Part shown: piece by piece, positions 23,801 to 34,341 of the stretch | Layout: every line of letters starts with the position of its first letter | Position numbering within the stretch: position 1 is the stretch's first letter | NCBI RefSeq assembly: GCF_030272615.1 | Contig: NC_081405.1 | Coordinates: 477,053,508-477,117,507 of the forward strand | DNA length: 64,000 nt | From: Cryptomeria japonica | Taxonomy: Eukaryota; Streptophyta; Pinopsida; Cupressales; Cupressaceae | Reading direction: 5' to 3' | Made by a program: the position numbers and the translations under genes | Notes under the pieces: generated by a model | What the model was told of the DNA's origin: nothing | The model's database searches: none | The model's input: the letters and a program-made list of their open reading frames with translations, nothing else

Positions 23801-24923
23801 CAACTCTATTAAACTCTCTCAAAGTAGGAAACTTACTCTGGTCACCGGTCATGTGGTATAAACAACCACTGTCTATAATCCAGTCATCAAACCTATCCAT
23901 GTAAGAGACTAATGTCTTTGGATTTGATGTCTCTTCTTTAGTAGAAACCAGGACAATGTCCTCATGTGCATCTTCTTTAGATTCCTCATCTGTAATTCCT
24001 CCATCCACTGCAAAGAGACAATCTCTTTTACCTTTGCCTTTATACTTCTTATACTTCTCACATTTTTGCGCATTGTCTCCATTAGGATAGTTAGCTACAA
24101 TATGTCCAATCCGGTTACATGCAGAACACTTCAAAGGTAATTTACCTCTGCACTTACCAGTACCTCTAGGTAACCTCTTGGCCAACAATGCTTCAAGCTC
24201 AATCAGACTATCTTCATCATCTACCTCTATGTTGGATCTAGACTCATGACTGTAGCTCACTTCTACGCTTTTCCTTACTGGTGGGTTTGAAACTGAGGCT
24301 CTAAATTTAGATTTTGATCTCTAAACACTTCCATCAAAACCATTTAATTCAAATGTAGTTAATTTACCAATGATGGAATCAAGAGTTACCTTTTATTTAT
24401 CAATAGACTTGACTTCATGAATGGCTATAACTCGGATAGTGTAGACTGGTAGAAGGGTATTCAACACCTTGATAACCATTGTGGTATCCTCCACTATACC
24501 TCCAACACTTTTCATCTCACTGACTATCTCCTTGATCCTCTAACCATACTATTGAGTATTTTCACCTTTAGCCATCCGCATATCATCAAATTTACCTCTC
24601 AGACTCTCCTCTTTGGAAAAATTAACATGCTCATCACTGCTATAGATATCTACCAATTTCTTCCACACTTCATATGTAGTCTCCAATCCATGAACATCAA
24701 CATACTCTAAATCAAACAAGGAACTGATAATGGCCTCCAATGCTTGATTGTTCTCCTGTTGCTCCTTCTTTTGATCATCTGACAAAATCGCACTAGGTAA
24801 GTTATATTTAGTAGCAACATGTTCCCAATATTGACTTCCTAAGATCTTGATATAGATCTTCATCTTATCACTCCGGATTCTGTATTTTTCCCTATTGAAC
24901 ATCAGATCTTCTTTCTTCATCAT
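20812..24923 (-). pseudogene. TE3 gag-pol polyprotein (broken)
   Basis: Minus-strand order: gag (24923-24549), a CCHC knuckle near 24128-24087 with the last Cys changed (CSACNRIGHIVANY), protease with the DSG active site (WIIDSGC, about 23885), integrase (about 23700-22640), RT (about 22300-21650) and RNase H to the stop at 20814. RNase H ends KPLPKAIFEHLRGKLGVV, typical of copia. The RT catalytic box reads FVD-IIF: one of the two Asp codons of the usual FVDDIIF is missing by an in-frame 3-base loss near 21755. Many stops and several frame changes. Closely related in sequence to the TE5 polyprotein. Confidence 0.88.
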
Positions 24924-24969
24924 GTTCTCCTTGATCTTTTCCTCAAGCTCTTAGGCTTAAACACAAGAG

Positions 24970-24993
24970 GACCTGGAATGCCTTGATACCAAT
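24970..24993 (-). promoter_or_regulatory. TE3 primer-binding site
   Basis: Minus strand ATTGGTATCAAGGCATTCC directly inside the right LTR. The core TTGGTATCA is initiator-Met-like and the following bases are diverged. Confidence 0.7.
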
Positions 24994-25270
24994 TGATAAT
25001 ATGATGAAAGAACAAGAATTCGGTCAACTACTAAGAGGGTGGCATGAATTAGTAGATAGAAAACAAAATAAACTTTCACCAAACTTAATCCATACTCAGA
25101 AACAACTTTCTCAACTAACCGGTTTAGACACTGTACTAAAAACTACAACTGCATTGTCAAACTTTACTGGTTGACCAAAATGTCAATGATATAATGTAAC
25201 AGATCTGAAACTCACATACTATTTAACCAAAACATTAAAACACTTTACTAACATCAGTAATAGCTCATTT
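24994..25270 (-). repeat. TE3 right (5') LTR, inner part
   Basis: Starts TGATAATATGATG and is interrupted at 25270 by TE5. It continues at 31681-32817. The two parts together make about 1.41 kb, the size of the left copy. Confidence 0.92.
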
Positions 25271-26704
25271 TGTTGGATATCATTGGCATATGATGAACTG
25301 ACATGTTGATATGACGATAATGTATGTTGTCATTGATGTCAATAAGTGTAAGAGAACCAATATGCAGATTGAAAGAAGTTGGTGAACCGGTATGAAGAGG
25401 TATGAAGAGATGTAGTGAACCAGTGTCAGGGTTTCACTAAGTGTGACTATCGGCTGGTAGTCTCAGCTCTATGGTTATCGGTTTGGCAATCCAGCTTGTG
25501 TGATGCAATCAATGATACTATGTGATGAGTGAGCTAAGAGATGTGAATGAGATCGAGGTGCCACATCAGCCTTGTGCGTGTGAAGGATTGAGGTATGAGA
25601 AGATCGACCACGTTTGAAGTCTACCTCAGAAATGATCATTCTTCTTAATGGTATGAGAAGAAAGCATGATGGGTTATTGATTCCCATGAGTGGTGATTAA
25701 TGAATGATGTAGATTGTCTTGTGATCTATTTGAATTTGTAATGCTCTATGCAATGGGTTTGGATGGTCAGGATTGGACCGCCTGTGTTGTAAACCTTAGA
25801 TGCTTAGAGTTTAGGGTTTATGCTACCGACCTATCTGTTGTCTATAAGGTCGATGATGCTTGTTATTGTAAAGTTGTTGGCAAATGTTGTGTGTATCTGA
25901 GTGATGAGATACTTGCCAGACTAGTAAGAGGAAAACTGTAGAGTGTGATTATAGAGTAGAGGAAATGAAAAGGATGTGCCTTGGCATGTAGTGTTGTTAT
26001 TAGATCAGTAGTTTTTCTTGTTGTATTCTAATCATTTCAACAGATGGAAAATCCCTTTACCAGGTAGCTTTAACAGGCTTATTGTAAAACCTGTAACTAG
26101 ATGAATCAAGATCATTGAGTTCTTTAAATCCTCTAGTGAGGTAACCTTTAACATGGTTTCAACCTTTAACAAGGTATATAGCCATCCCTTAACTGGGTGA
26201 TCTCTAACAAGATCGGTTCCTAGAAGAACCTTATTGTAAAGTCTTTAACCGGACTAGGCTCCTAGTAGGGTGAGCCTCAAAAGAGTTCAAAACAAGCTTG
26301 TGGGTATTCATCCCCATCGTGGTTTTTCCTATTTGGGTTTCGATATGAAAAATCTATGTGTTATGTGTTATGCATTTTTCATGTGATGTTTATGAAGTAT
26401 CTGGTTGAAAGATTATGCATGCAGGGTTAATAGATTATGGTATTACTAGTATACCACATGCATATGTTTATGGGTGAAGTTGATATCAAGAATTGATCGT
26501 ATCTAAAGTGTTCAGACTTATCAGTTTATGGTGTTTGGTGTCTTATTGTGTTTAACTGGTATTGCCATGGTTAAGTTCAGTAATGGTGATAACCAGTTGG
26601 TTTTGCTTTAGCTAGACAAGTTGTTGGGATAGTTTTTATATGTACTTATTCAGCCCCCCCTCTCAGTACCAGTTGGGGTATCTGTTGTTCATCATTATTC
26701 ATCA
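25271..26704 (+). repeat. TE5 5' LTR, full length
   Basis: TGTTGGATATC...ATTCATCA. It contains a degenerate array of CYTTTAACNGGGT words at about 26040-26290 and the GTGGG hairpin/GGTTTTTCC block at about 26300-26345. Confidence 0.93.
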
Positions 26705-26775
26705 ATTGGTATTAGAGCACCTCCAAGTCCTTAGTGATATAAGCTTAACCGCTTGAGGTAAAAGATCCTATTGTA

Positions 26776-29700
26776 ATGATGAAGAGGGAAGGTCCTAAGT
26801 TTGATAGAGATAACTTTCAGATATGGAAGGACAAAATGAAGATTTACATCAAGAGTATGGGTGCTCAACAATGGATCTATGTTGAGAATGCCTATGTAAC
26901 TCCCACTGGCACTTTGACTTATGATCAGAAGAGAGAGATTCAAGAAAATGGGTAAGTAATGGAAGCCCTTATCAGTAGCCTGTTGGATATTGAGTTTATT
27001 GATGTACAAGACAAGGACACACCTAAGGATGTATGGGATGCACTGGAAAACGTCTATGGTAGTGATGAGCATGTAAAGCAAGCTAAGGAAGAAATCCTTA
27101 GAGGTAAATTTGAGGATATGAGGATGGTTGAAGGTGAGACCATTCAATAGTATGGTATTAGGATAAAGATTGTCGTTGGTGATATCAAAAGCACTGGTGG
27201 AACTATTGATGATACCACTGCTGTTAGTAAAGTCTTTAGATCATTGTTACCAATCTATGCAATCAGAGTTGCTGCTATCCAAGACTTAAGGTCTATTGAT
27301 AAAACCAAGGTATCCTTAGATTCTATCATTGCAAAGTTAACTACATATGAGTTGAATAGCTATGATGGTAGTGTTTAGAAGACTAAGTTAGCCTTTAAAG
27401 CATCTACTATACCATCCAGAAAAGGAAAAGAAACTAGTACCAGTTATGAATCCAGACAATGCAGAGATATGGATGATGAAGAGATTTTGATGGATTTCGA
27501 AGCTCTTCTTGCTAAAAGACTTCCGAAGGGAACTGGAAAGTATAGAGGTAAACTTCCTTTGAAATATTTTTCCCGCAACAAGATAGGACATATAGTTGTT
27601 AATTTTCCTAACAATGACAATAAGGATAAATTGGAGAGGTTTAGAAAGTATAAAGGAGGAAATAGAAGAAATTGTCTAGATGTTGTGGATGAAGGTGTCA
27701 CTGATGAAGAATTAGAAGATGAAGAAAATGAAGACATAGTGTTTGTAGCAGTAAAGGAAGAAGTGTCTGACAAGAAATCTCTTGTCTCTCATTTTGACAA
27801 CTCCAATGAGTGGATAATTGATAGTGGTTGTTCTCACCACATGACTAGTGACCGGAGAAAGTTTCTGTCTCTGGAGGAATATGATGGAGATTTTGTCAGA
27901 TTTGGCAATGATGCACATGCTTGGTAAAAGGTAAAGGATCCATCTCACTAAATGGAAAGAGCAGTGCAGATGATGTCTACTGGGTAGAAGGTCTTAAGCA
28001 TAACCTGTTGAGTGTTGCTCATCTGAATGACAAAGGATTAGTTTTGGAATTCAAAGGTGGAATTTGCAGTATAATTGGGAAGAGTGGTGAAGTTATTGCG
28101 ACTAGTAAGCAGACTAGAGGTAACCTATTTCAGTTGAATGCCAAGATAAGTCAATGTCTAATGGCTAAGTTTGATGATAGTTGGATATGGCATAGGAGAC
28201 TCTGTCATATGAACTTTGACAACATTGTTAAAGATAGTAAGATAAAGGTGGTAAGAGGATTACCTTTGCTAAACAAACCTGAGAATTCTTTGTGTAGAGA
28301 ATGTCAACTTGGGAAGATGTCTTCCTCAACTTTTAAAGGTAAGTCTTTCTCAGCAGAAAAAATTTACTTGATCTTGTGCATACTGATTTGTGTTGTCCTA
28401 TGAAAACTAGAAGTATTCAGGGAGATAGGTATTTTATGATTCTTATTGATGACAACTCAAGAATGATGTAGGTCACATTCTTGAAAGACAAGTCTGAAGC
28501 ATTTGGAAAATTCAAAGCTTTCAAAGCATTAGTAGAGAAAGAAAGTGGTAAAAAGATAAAATGCTTGAGAACTGATCAAGGAGGAGAATTCACTGATGAT
28601 GAATTCAATAAGTATTGTGAAGATAACAGTATCAAGAGGTAGTTTTCTGCCCCAAGGACACCACAACAGAATGGCATAGCAGAAAGAAATAACATGACTG
28701 TAGTTGAAGTAGGTAGAACAATGTTGATCCAAGGAAAGGTTGCTCACACTTTTTGGAGAGAAGCGGTGAGCATTGCAGTCTATACTATGAACCGGGTACT
28801 CATCAAGAAAGGAAAAGGTAAAACCCCTGATGAGTATTGGACTGGGAAAAATCCCATTGTGAGTTACTTTAAAGTGTTCGGTAGTAAGTGTTATATCAAG
28901 AGAGGTGAGCATTTGAGAAAATTTGATGCAAAATGTGATGAAAGAATATTTATGGGATATTCCACTAAGAGAAAATCTCTTAAGTGCAATAACAATAGAA
29001 CTCAGAAAATTGTTGAAAGTATCAATGTCAAGGTTGATGAATCCCCTGAGGAATCTGAGGAAACATGCAACGAAGAAGTGGAAGATGAACTAGGTATAGC
29101 CTTCTGGGAACCGGTTAAGAAAGAAACTTGTAAAGATCTCAGTGTTCCTGTACCGGTAGAAGCTACAGTGAGAGAAGAAGAAGTTAGTGAAGATGAAGAC
29201 GAATAGCTAGCAGATCAGGCTAGAGTCATTCCTAGATATGTAAACCTACATCATGATCTGAAGAAAATCATAGGAGATAAAGATGCAGGGATACTCACAA
29301 GAAGAAAAGTGAAAGAAAACTCTTGCATGATTTCTAAATTTGAACCCAAGACTTCCAGAGAAGCTCTTACAAATGAAGACTGGATTAAAGCAATGGAAGA
29401 GGAGCTAGACTAGATAGAAAAGAATGCGACATGGTCTTTGGTACCCAAACCAGAACATAAAAATGTCACAAGTACCAAATGGGTCTTCAGGAATAAGCTA
29501 AATGAAGAAGACACAATTGTAAGGAACAAGGCTAGGCTTGTATGCAAGGGATACACTTAGGAGGAGGGAGAAGACTATGGAGAAACCTTTGCTCCTGTGG
29601 CTAGACTAGAAGGTGTTCGAATGCTACTTGCATTTGCAGCATTTAAGGGATTTAAGGTTTATTAGATGGATGTGAAATTTTATTTTTTGAATGGAATCCT

Positions 29701-30875
29701 AGAAGAGGAAGTGTATATAGAGAAACCAGAAGGGTTTGCCTTATCAGAAGATAGTGACATGGTGTGTAGATTACACAAAGCCCTGTATGGATTGAAACAT
29801 GCACCTAGGGCATGGTATGAAATACTACACTCTCATCTTATGATGATTGCATTTCAAAGAACAAGTGAAGATAGCAACATCTACTTGAAATCAGAAGGTG
29901 ACCAGATTCTAATCTGTGAAGTGTTTATGGATGACATAATATTTGGAGGAGATGATAAAATGAGTCATGCATTTGCAGATGAAATGAAGAAAGAGTTTGA
30001 GATGTCTTTGATAGGAGAAATAAATTTCTTCATTGGTTTATAGATTCATCAAATAAAAGGGTATTTTTATTACCCAGTCCAAGTATGTCAAAGAGGTATT
30101 GAAGACCTTTAGCATGGAGGATAGAAAACTAGTTGGTACATCGATGGTGATTGGTTGTAAACTGACTAAGGAAGATGATTCAGCACTGGTGAATGAAAAA
30201 GAGTACCGGTCAATGATTAGTAAACTACACTATGTGGTGCATAGTAGACTAGATATTGCTCATGCAGTGGGCATAGCAGCTCATTTTTAGAAATGTCCAA
30301 GAGAATCCCACTTGGTAGCTGTCAAAAGGATTCTTAGATATCTGAAAGGAATAGTTGATTCTGGATTATGGTATCCATTTAATGGTGACTATAATCTCAA
30401 GGTATATACTAATGCCAATTGGGGAGGTAATGTGGACGAGCGAAAGAGCACAACCGGTGGACCATTCTTTCTCGAAGGAAGATTAGTATCATGGACAAGT
30501 AAGAAGCAGAGCTATATTTCCCAATCTACAACTAAAGCAGAATATGTGGCAGCATTTATGAACTGCACTCAAGCAATTTGGATGAAGCATGTATTGGAAG
30601 GTTTCAAAGTACCTGTATCTGAACCGGTGAATATATTTTGTGATAATACAAGTGTAATAAATATTTCCAAGAATCTAGTATTCCATGCTAGAACTAAGCA
30701 CATTGAACTTAAATATCACTTTTTGAGAGAGAAAGTTTAGAATAAGGAGGTTGTACTACAACATGTTTCCAGTAATGAGCAACTAGCAAACATATTCACT
30801 AAGCCCTTACCGAAGACTACATTTACCTATTTGAGAGGTGAATTAGGGGTTCTATTCCTTCATGAAGTCAACTAA
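26776..30875 (+). pseudogene. TE5 gag-pol polyprotein (broken)
   Basis: Order: gag (MMKREGPKFDRDNFQIWKDK, from 26776), a ruined zinc knuckle near 27560 (KYFSRNKIGHIVVNFPN: three Cys lost, His kept), protease WIIDSGCSHHM (about 27813), GAG-pre-integrase (WHRRLCHMNF), integrase (about 28380-28960; TDQGGEF and NGIAERNN visible), RT with FMDD at 29924-29935, and RNase H to the TAA at 30875. Single-base losses shift the frame near 27923, 28370 and 30060. TAG replaces expected CAG or TGG codons at several sites, for example YT-stop-EEG and KVY-stop-MDV. Not functional. Confidence 0.9.
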
Positions 30876-31156
30876 AGTTGTGTGCTCTGCATCAGTCAAG
30901 TTCTATAGTGACAAATCTTATAGGATTGATGTGTTGAAGGATGCTACTCCTTAGGGGAAGCAGCATAGTAGATTTTGGAAGCTTGTGCCTCCACTTTGGC
31001 ATTGTTATCAAAGGGGGAGAAGATATATAATGTATGGGGAGATGATATCTGATGTATGGGGGAGAAGATATCTGATAATGTAGATACACTGGTCTATGAG
31101 GTTTTTTCAGTTGCAATTCTACACTAAGTATTGCCATCAATGTCAAAGGAGAATAT

Positions 31157-31675
31157 TGTTGGATATCATTGGCATATGATGAACTAGCATGTTGATATGA
31201 TGATAATGTATGTTGTCATTGATGTCAATAAGTGTAAGAGAACTGGTATGCAGATTGAAAGAAGTTGGTGAACCGGTATGAAGAGGTATGAAGAGATGTA
31301 GTGAACCGGTGTCAGGGTTTCACTAAGTGTGACTACCGGTTGGTATTCCCAGCTCGATGGTTATTAGTTTGGTGATCTAGCTTGAGTTATGCAATTGATG
31401 ATGCTCTGTGATGAGTTAGCTAAGAGATTTGAATGAGATTGAGGTGCCACATCAGCCTTGTGCGCATGAAGGATTGAGGTATGAGAATATTGACCGCATT
31501 TGAAGTCTACCTCAGGAATGATCATTCTTCTTAGTGGTATGAGAAGAAAGCGTGATGGGTTACTGATTCCCATGAGCGGTGATGAATGAATGATGCAAAT
31601 TGTCTTGTGATCTATTTGAATTTATAATTCTCTATGCAATGTGTTTGGGGTATCTATTATTCATCATTATTCACA
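31157..31675 (+). repeat. TE5 3' LTR with a ~915-bp internal deletion
   Basis: Matches the 5' LTR for about 485 bases to ATGCAATGTGTTTGG, then jumps to GGTATCTATTATTCATC, the last ~30 bases. Deletion edges share TTGG. The loss removes the array and the conserved hairpin block. Confidence 0.9.
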
Positions 31676-31680
31676 CATTT

Positions 31681-32817
31681 CATATCACTTCTGGTCATCT
31701 AAACATATCTAAGTGTCTTTACTAGTTAATCGTATCAAACATATCAAAACACATCCACAAAACTATTCACCACTTAACACAATGATTTTTCACATGGAAA
31801 CCCAAATTGGAAAAACCATGGTGGGGATGAATACCTGCAAGTATTTTGAACTCTTTTGAAGTTCACCCTATTAGGATCCAAGCCTTGTTAGAAGCTTACA
31901 CAATAATGTCCTGTTAAGAACATATTTGGTTATGGACCACCCGGTTAAGGGATTGACTACAATACCCTGTTAAAGGCAATACACTATTAGGAGTAACCTC
32001 GATAGAGGATTTAAAATCTAAGCTAATGGATCACCTAGTTAGAGGATTTAGACAACACCAAGCTGGTTGAAGCTTACCCAATTAAAGTATTTAACTTTTG
32101 TAATGGTTAGAGAACAATAGGGTCTTTGTTGATATGGTAATAGCACTATCTTTCTTAGTCAGATCCTTTTCTACTCCTATCTAGCTTCAAAAAATCATGC
32201 AGACACTCCTTCTGGTTCGACAACAATCACACTACCACACTTAACCTAATTGCCAACATAATTACAAACAATTCATCGACCTTAAATATAAATATAATAG
32301 GTCGGTAACACATCACAAAACCTACAAATCTCATAGAGATAACAAACATATTGGTTCAATCATAGCCATTGGATTACATAGAAATCAACTACAAATTATT
32401 CTAGACAACTTCAACCATTCCTAGATCACCGCACATTGGATCTTGTAGCTCATCACACGTTTTCCACTTCATGCTATGTATCTGCTCATCCCAAGATAAA
32501 CAGTTATCCTTACATGCCAGAACCACCTTGAACCTCATCACATGCATCATGCATACTTAAAATCTTCATCTATGATCATCATTCAATCATAGATGATGAT
32601 AATTGATTCACCAAGCTCCATCAGTTAGGGTTCTGCATATTAGGGTTACCATTTGATCACTCTCCTTGAATAACAATACTACCAGTTTCCATCATTCCTT
32701 TACTAATGGTTACATTACTGCATCACTACTAGGTGCAATACAACTCCATTACTGGTTACTATTGACATCAATGATAACACTATAGTTCATCAATGCAATC
32801 GTCATGCAATGCCAACA
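31681..32817 (-). repeat. TE3 right (5') LTR, outer part beyond TE5
   Basis: Continues directly from 25270 when TE5 and one CATTT copy are removed, matching the left LTR from about 12880 on. It ends TGCCAACA at 32817, followed by the CAAGA duplication. Confidence 0.92.
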
Positions 32818-32822
32818 CAAGA

Positions 32823-32928
32823 CTCATTTTTAAGAAACACCCTTTCAAATCTGTTGAAGATGACCCAGAAGGAGCTTTTTCATTGGTTTCATATGTTGTT
32901 CTTCATGATGAAGATATTAGGCATATAT
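32823..32928 (+). pseudogene. TE2 ORF2, continuation after TE3
   Basis: In phase with the piece at 12537-12596. It contains EDDPEGAFSLVSYVVLHDED, which lines up with KKDDNVGAFSQIPKGVVFAED of TE4's ORF2. The frame is cut by the TE6 LTR near 32929. The rest of TE2, including its 3' LTR, is not in the window. Confidence 0.6.
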
Positions 32929-33966
32929 CATTAGCTCTCGAAGACAACTAAGAGAGGGGGGTGAATCAGTTGTCTAATAAATTTAAACCAAAAAAATTTT
33001 AACCAACTTAATGCTTAATACCGGTAAACCAGTTAAGTATGCCGGTACATAGTTATAATAGTTAATTGCTATACCGGTAAGGATTAGTGCATGAAACATA
33101 AACACAAAGTCATTCGCAACACATAACACCAATATTTGTTCATGGAAACCCTATAAGGGTAAAAACCATGGTGGGAAACCTTACCCACAATCAGATGATA
33201 CTACTCTAGATAGTAAGTGCACATAAATGGGGTCTGCACATGCAAAAAGGCCAACAACCTAGAGCTCACTTCTCAATCACAAAATGGGAGTCACACTGAC
33301 TACAGTTGGATGGTTAAATCCAATAAGAATGTATTGCACAAAATAGCATCTTCATATGCTAGATTCAGTACCGGTGTAATGCTGATATGCTTCCACAAAA
33401 ACCCTCCTTCAATCTTTAGATGATGTCTATGTGTATAGCTCTTCTTAATCTCACATATACCTTCACACAATCCTTTTTCGCATTCCACATTTGATCTTAC
33501 ATTTATACCATAGCCTAAGACCAATTTTAGTAGGTCGGCTCTACAAGATATTACAATAAAAACATTTTACAAACAATATAATATCTGATGCAATAACTGA
33601 TTAAACATGTCGGCTTAATGCATTTACAACAATAATTAATCATCTCCATAGCATGCCATGTTGATCTAGAAAAGATAAACCTATCGGTGTAACCCTAGAC
33701 CTATTTGCCGGTAACAACAAATATGCAACTATGAATATACCAATGAACAAAACTCCTGGACAAGATGTCTAGATGATGTCTTTGACATAATCATCTGTCT
33801 TCCATGCCATTCCAAGTGTCGGTGATCATTATATCTTGCCGGTGTATCAGATACTAGTAACTGTGCAATAGTTACTTGCTTGTCGGTGAATGTTGCTGGA
33901 TCTCCAAAGTGGTAGTGTTTTAGTAGGTGTTGACATCAATGACAAAACCATACCAAAATACCAACA
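32929..33966 (-). repeat. TE6 left (3') LTR
   Basis: About 1.04 kb, ending AATACCAACA. Matched from its inner end (CGAAGACAACTAAGAG against CGGAGACAACTGAGAG) with 51658-52304. The conserved hairpin block is at about 33142-33192. Confidence 0.85.
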
Positions 33967-34341
33967 ATATCCCCCTTTGGTATTGATGGCAAAACAAGAT
34001 GGAAAAACCATCAAAGTGCCAAAATAGAAATGCCAAGTACCAAAAACCAACAATCTCCAAAAAGATTATAAACAGAAAGAATAATCTCTCTCCCTGGGAG
34101 CAACATGTGTTTTCCAAAGTTTTTCCATACCAATCTCTCCCCAAAAGATAATGTGTTTTTCCATATATATCTCTCCCCCTTTGACATCAAATGCCAAAGT
34201 TACAATAAAACCAAGTTCATATACAAAATACCAATCAATTCAATATACCAACTACTCCCCATGAGAAGTAGCTTCCTCATCAAAGACCAAAATAAAATAT
34301 TTCTCTATTAATTATGTCAGTTGATGACAATCATCAACTGT
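33967..34341 (-). promoter_or_regulatory. TE6 polypurine tract region with extra copies
   Basis: Minus strand CCAAAGGGGGATAT at 33967-33980 next to the LTR. Further A/G tracts lie at about 34168-34186 (CAAAGGGGGAGAGA) and 34252-34262. No coding region is supported between the LTR and the end of RNase H. Confidence 0.7.

Larger units (their letters stand above)
25271..31675 (+). mobile_element. TE5: Ty1/copia retrotransposon inside TE3's right LTR
   Basis: Target duplication CATTT (25266-25270, 31676-31680). The 5' LTR is 25271-26704 (1434 bp) and the 3' LTR 31157-31675 (519 bp), both beginning TGTTGGATATC. Primer site TTGGTATTAGAGCACC follows at 26706. The polyprotein is on the plus strand. 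The LTRs differ by many substitutions, so the insertion is not recent. Confidence 0.93.
12597..32817 (-). mobile_element. TE3: Ty1/copia retrotransposon, interrupted by TE4 and TE5
   Basis: Flanked by a perfect 5-bp target duplication CAAGA (12592-12596 and 32818-32822). Without its inserts it is about 7.3 kb: LTRs of about 1.40 kb and a 4.5-kb interior with gag, protease, integrase, RT and RNase H on the minus strand. Both LTRs were later hit, the left by TE4 and the right by TE5. The ends of both inserts match the opposite LTR, which confirms the reconstruction. Confidence 0.92.
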
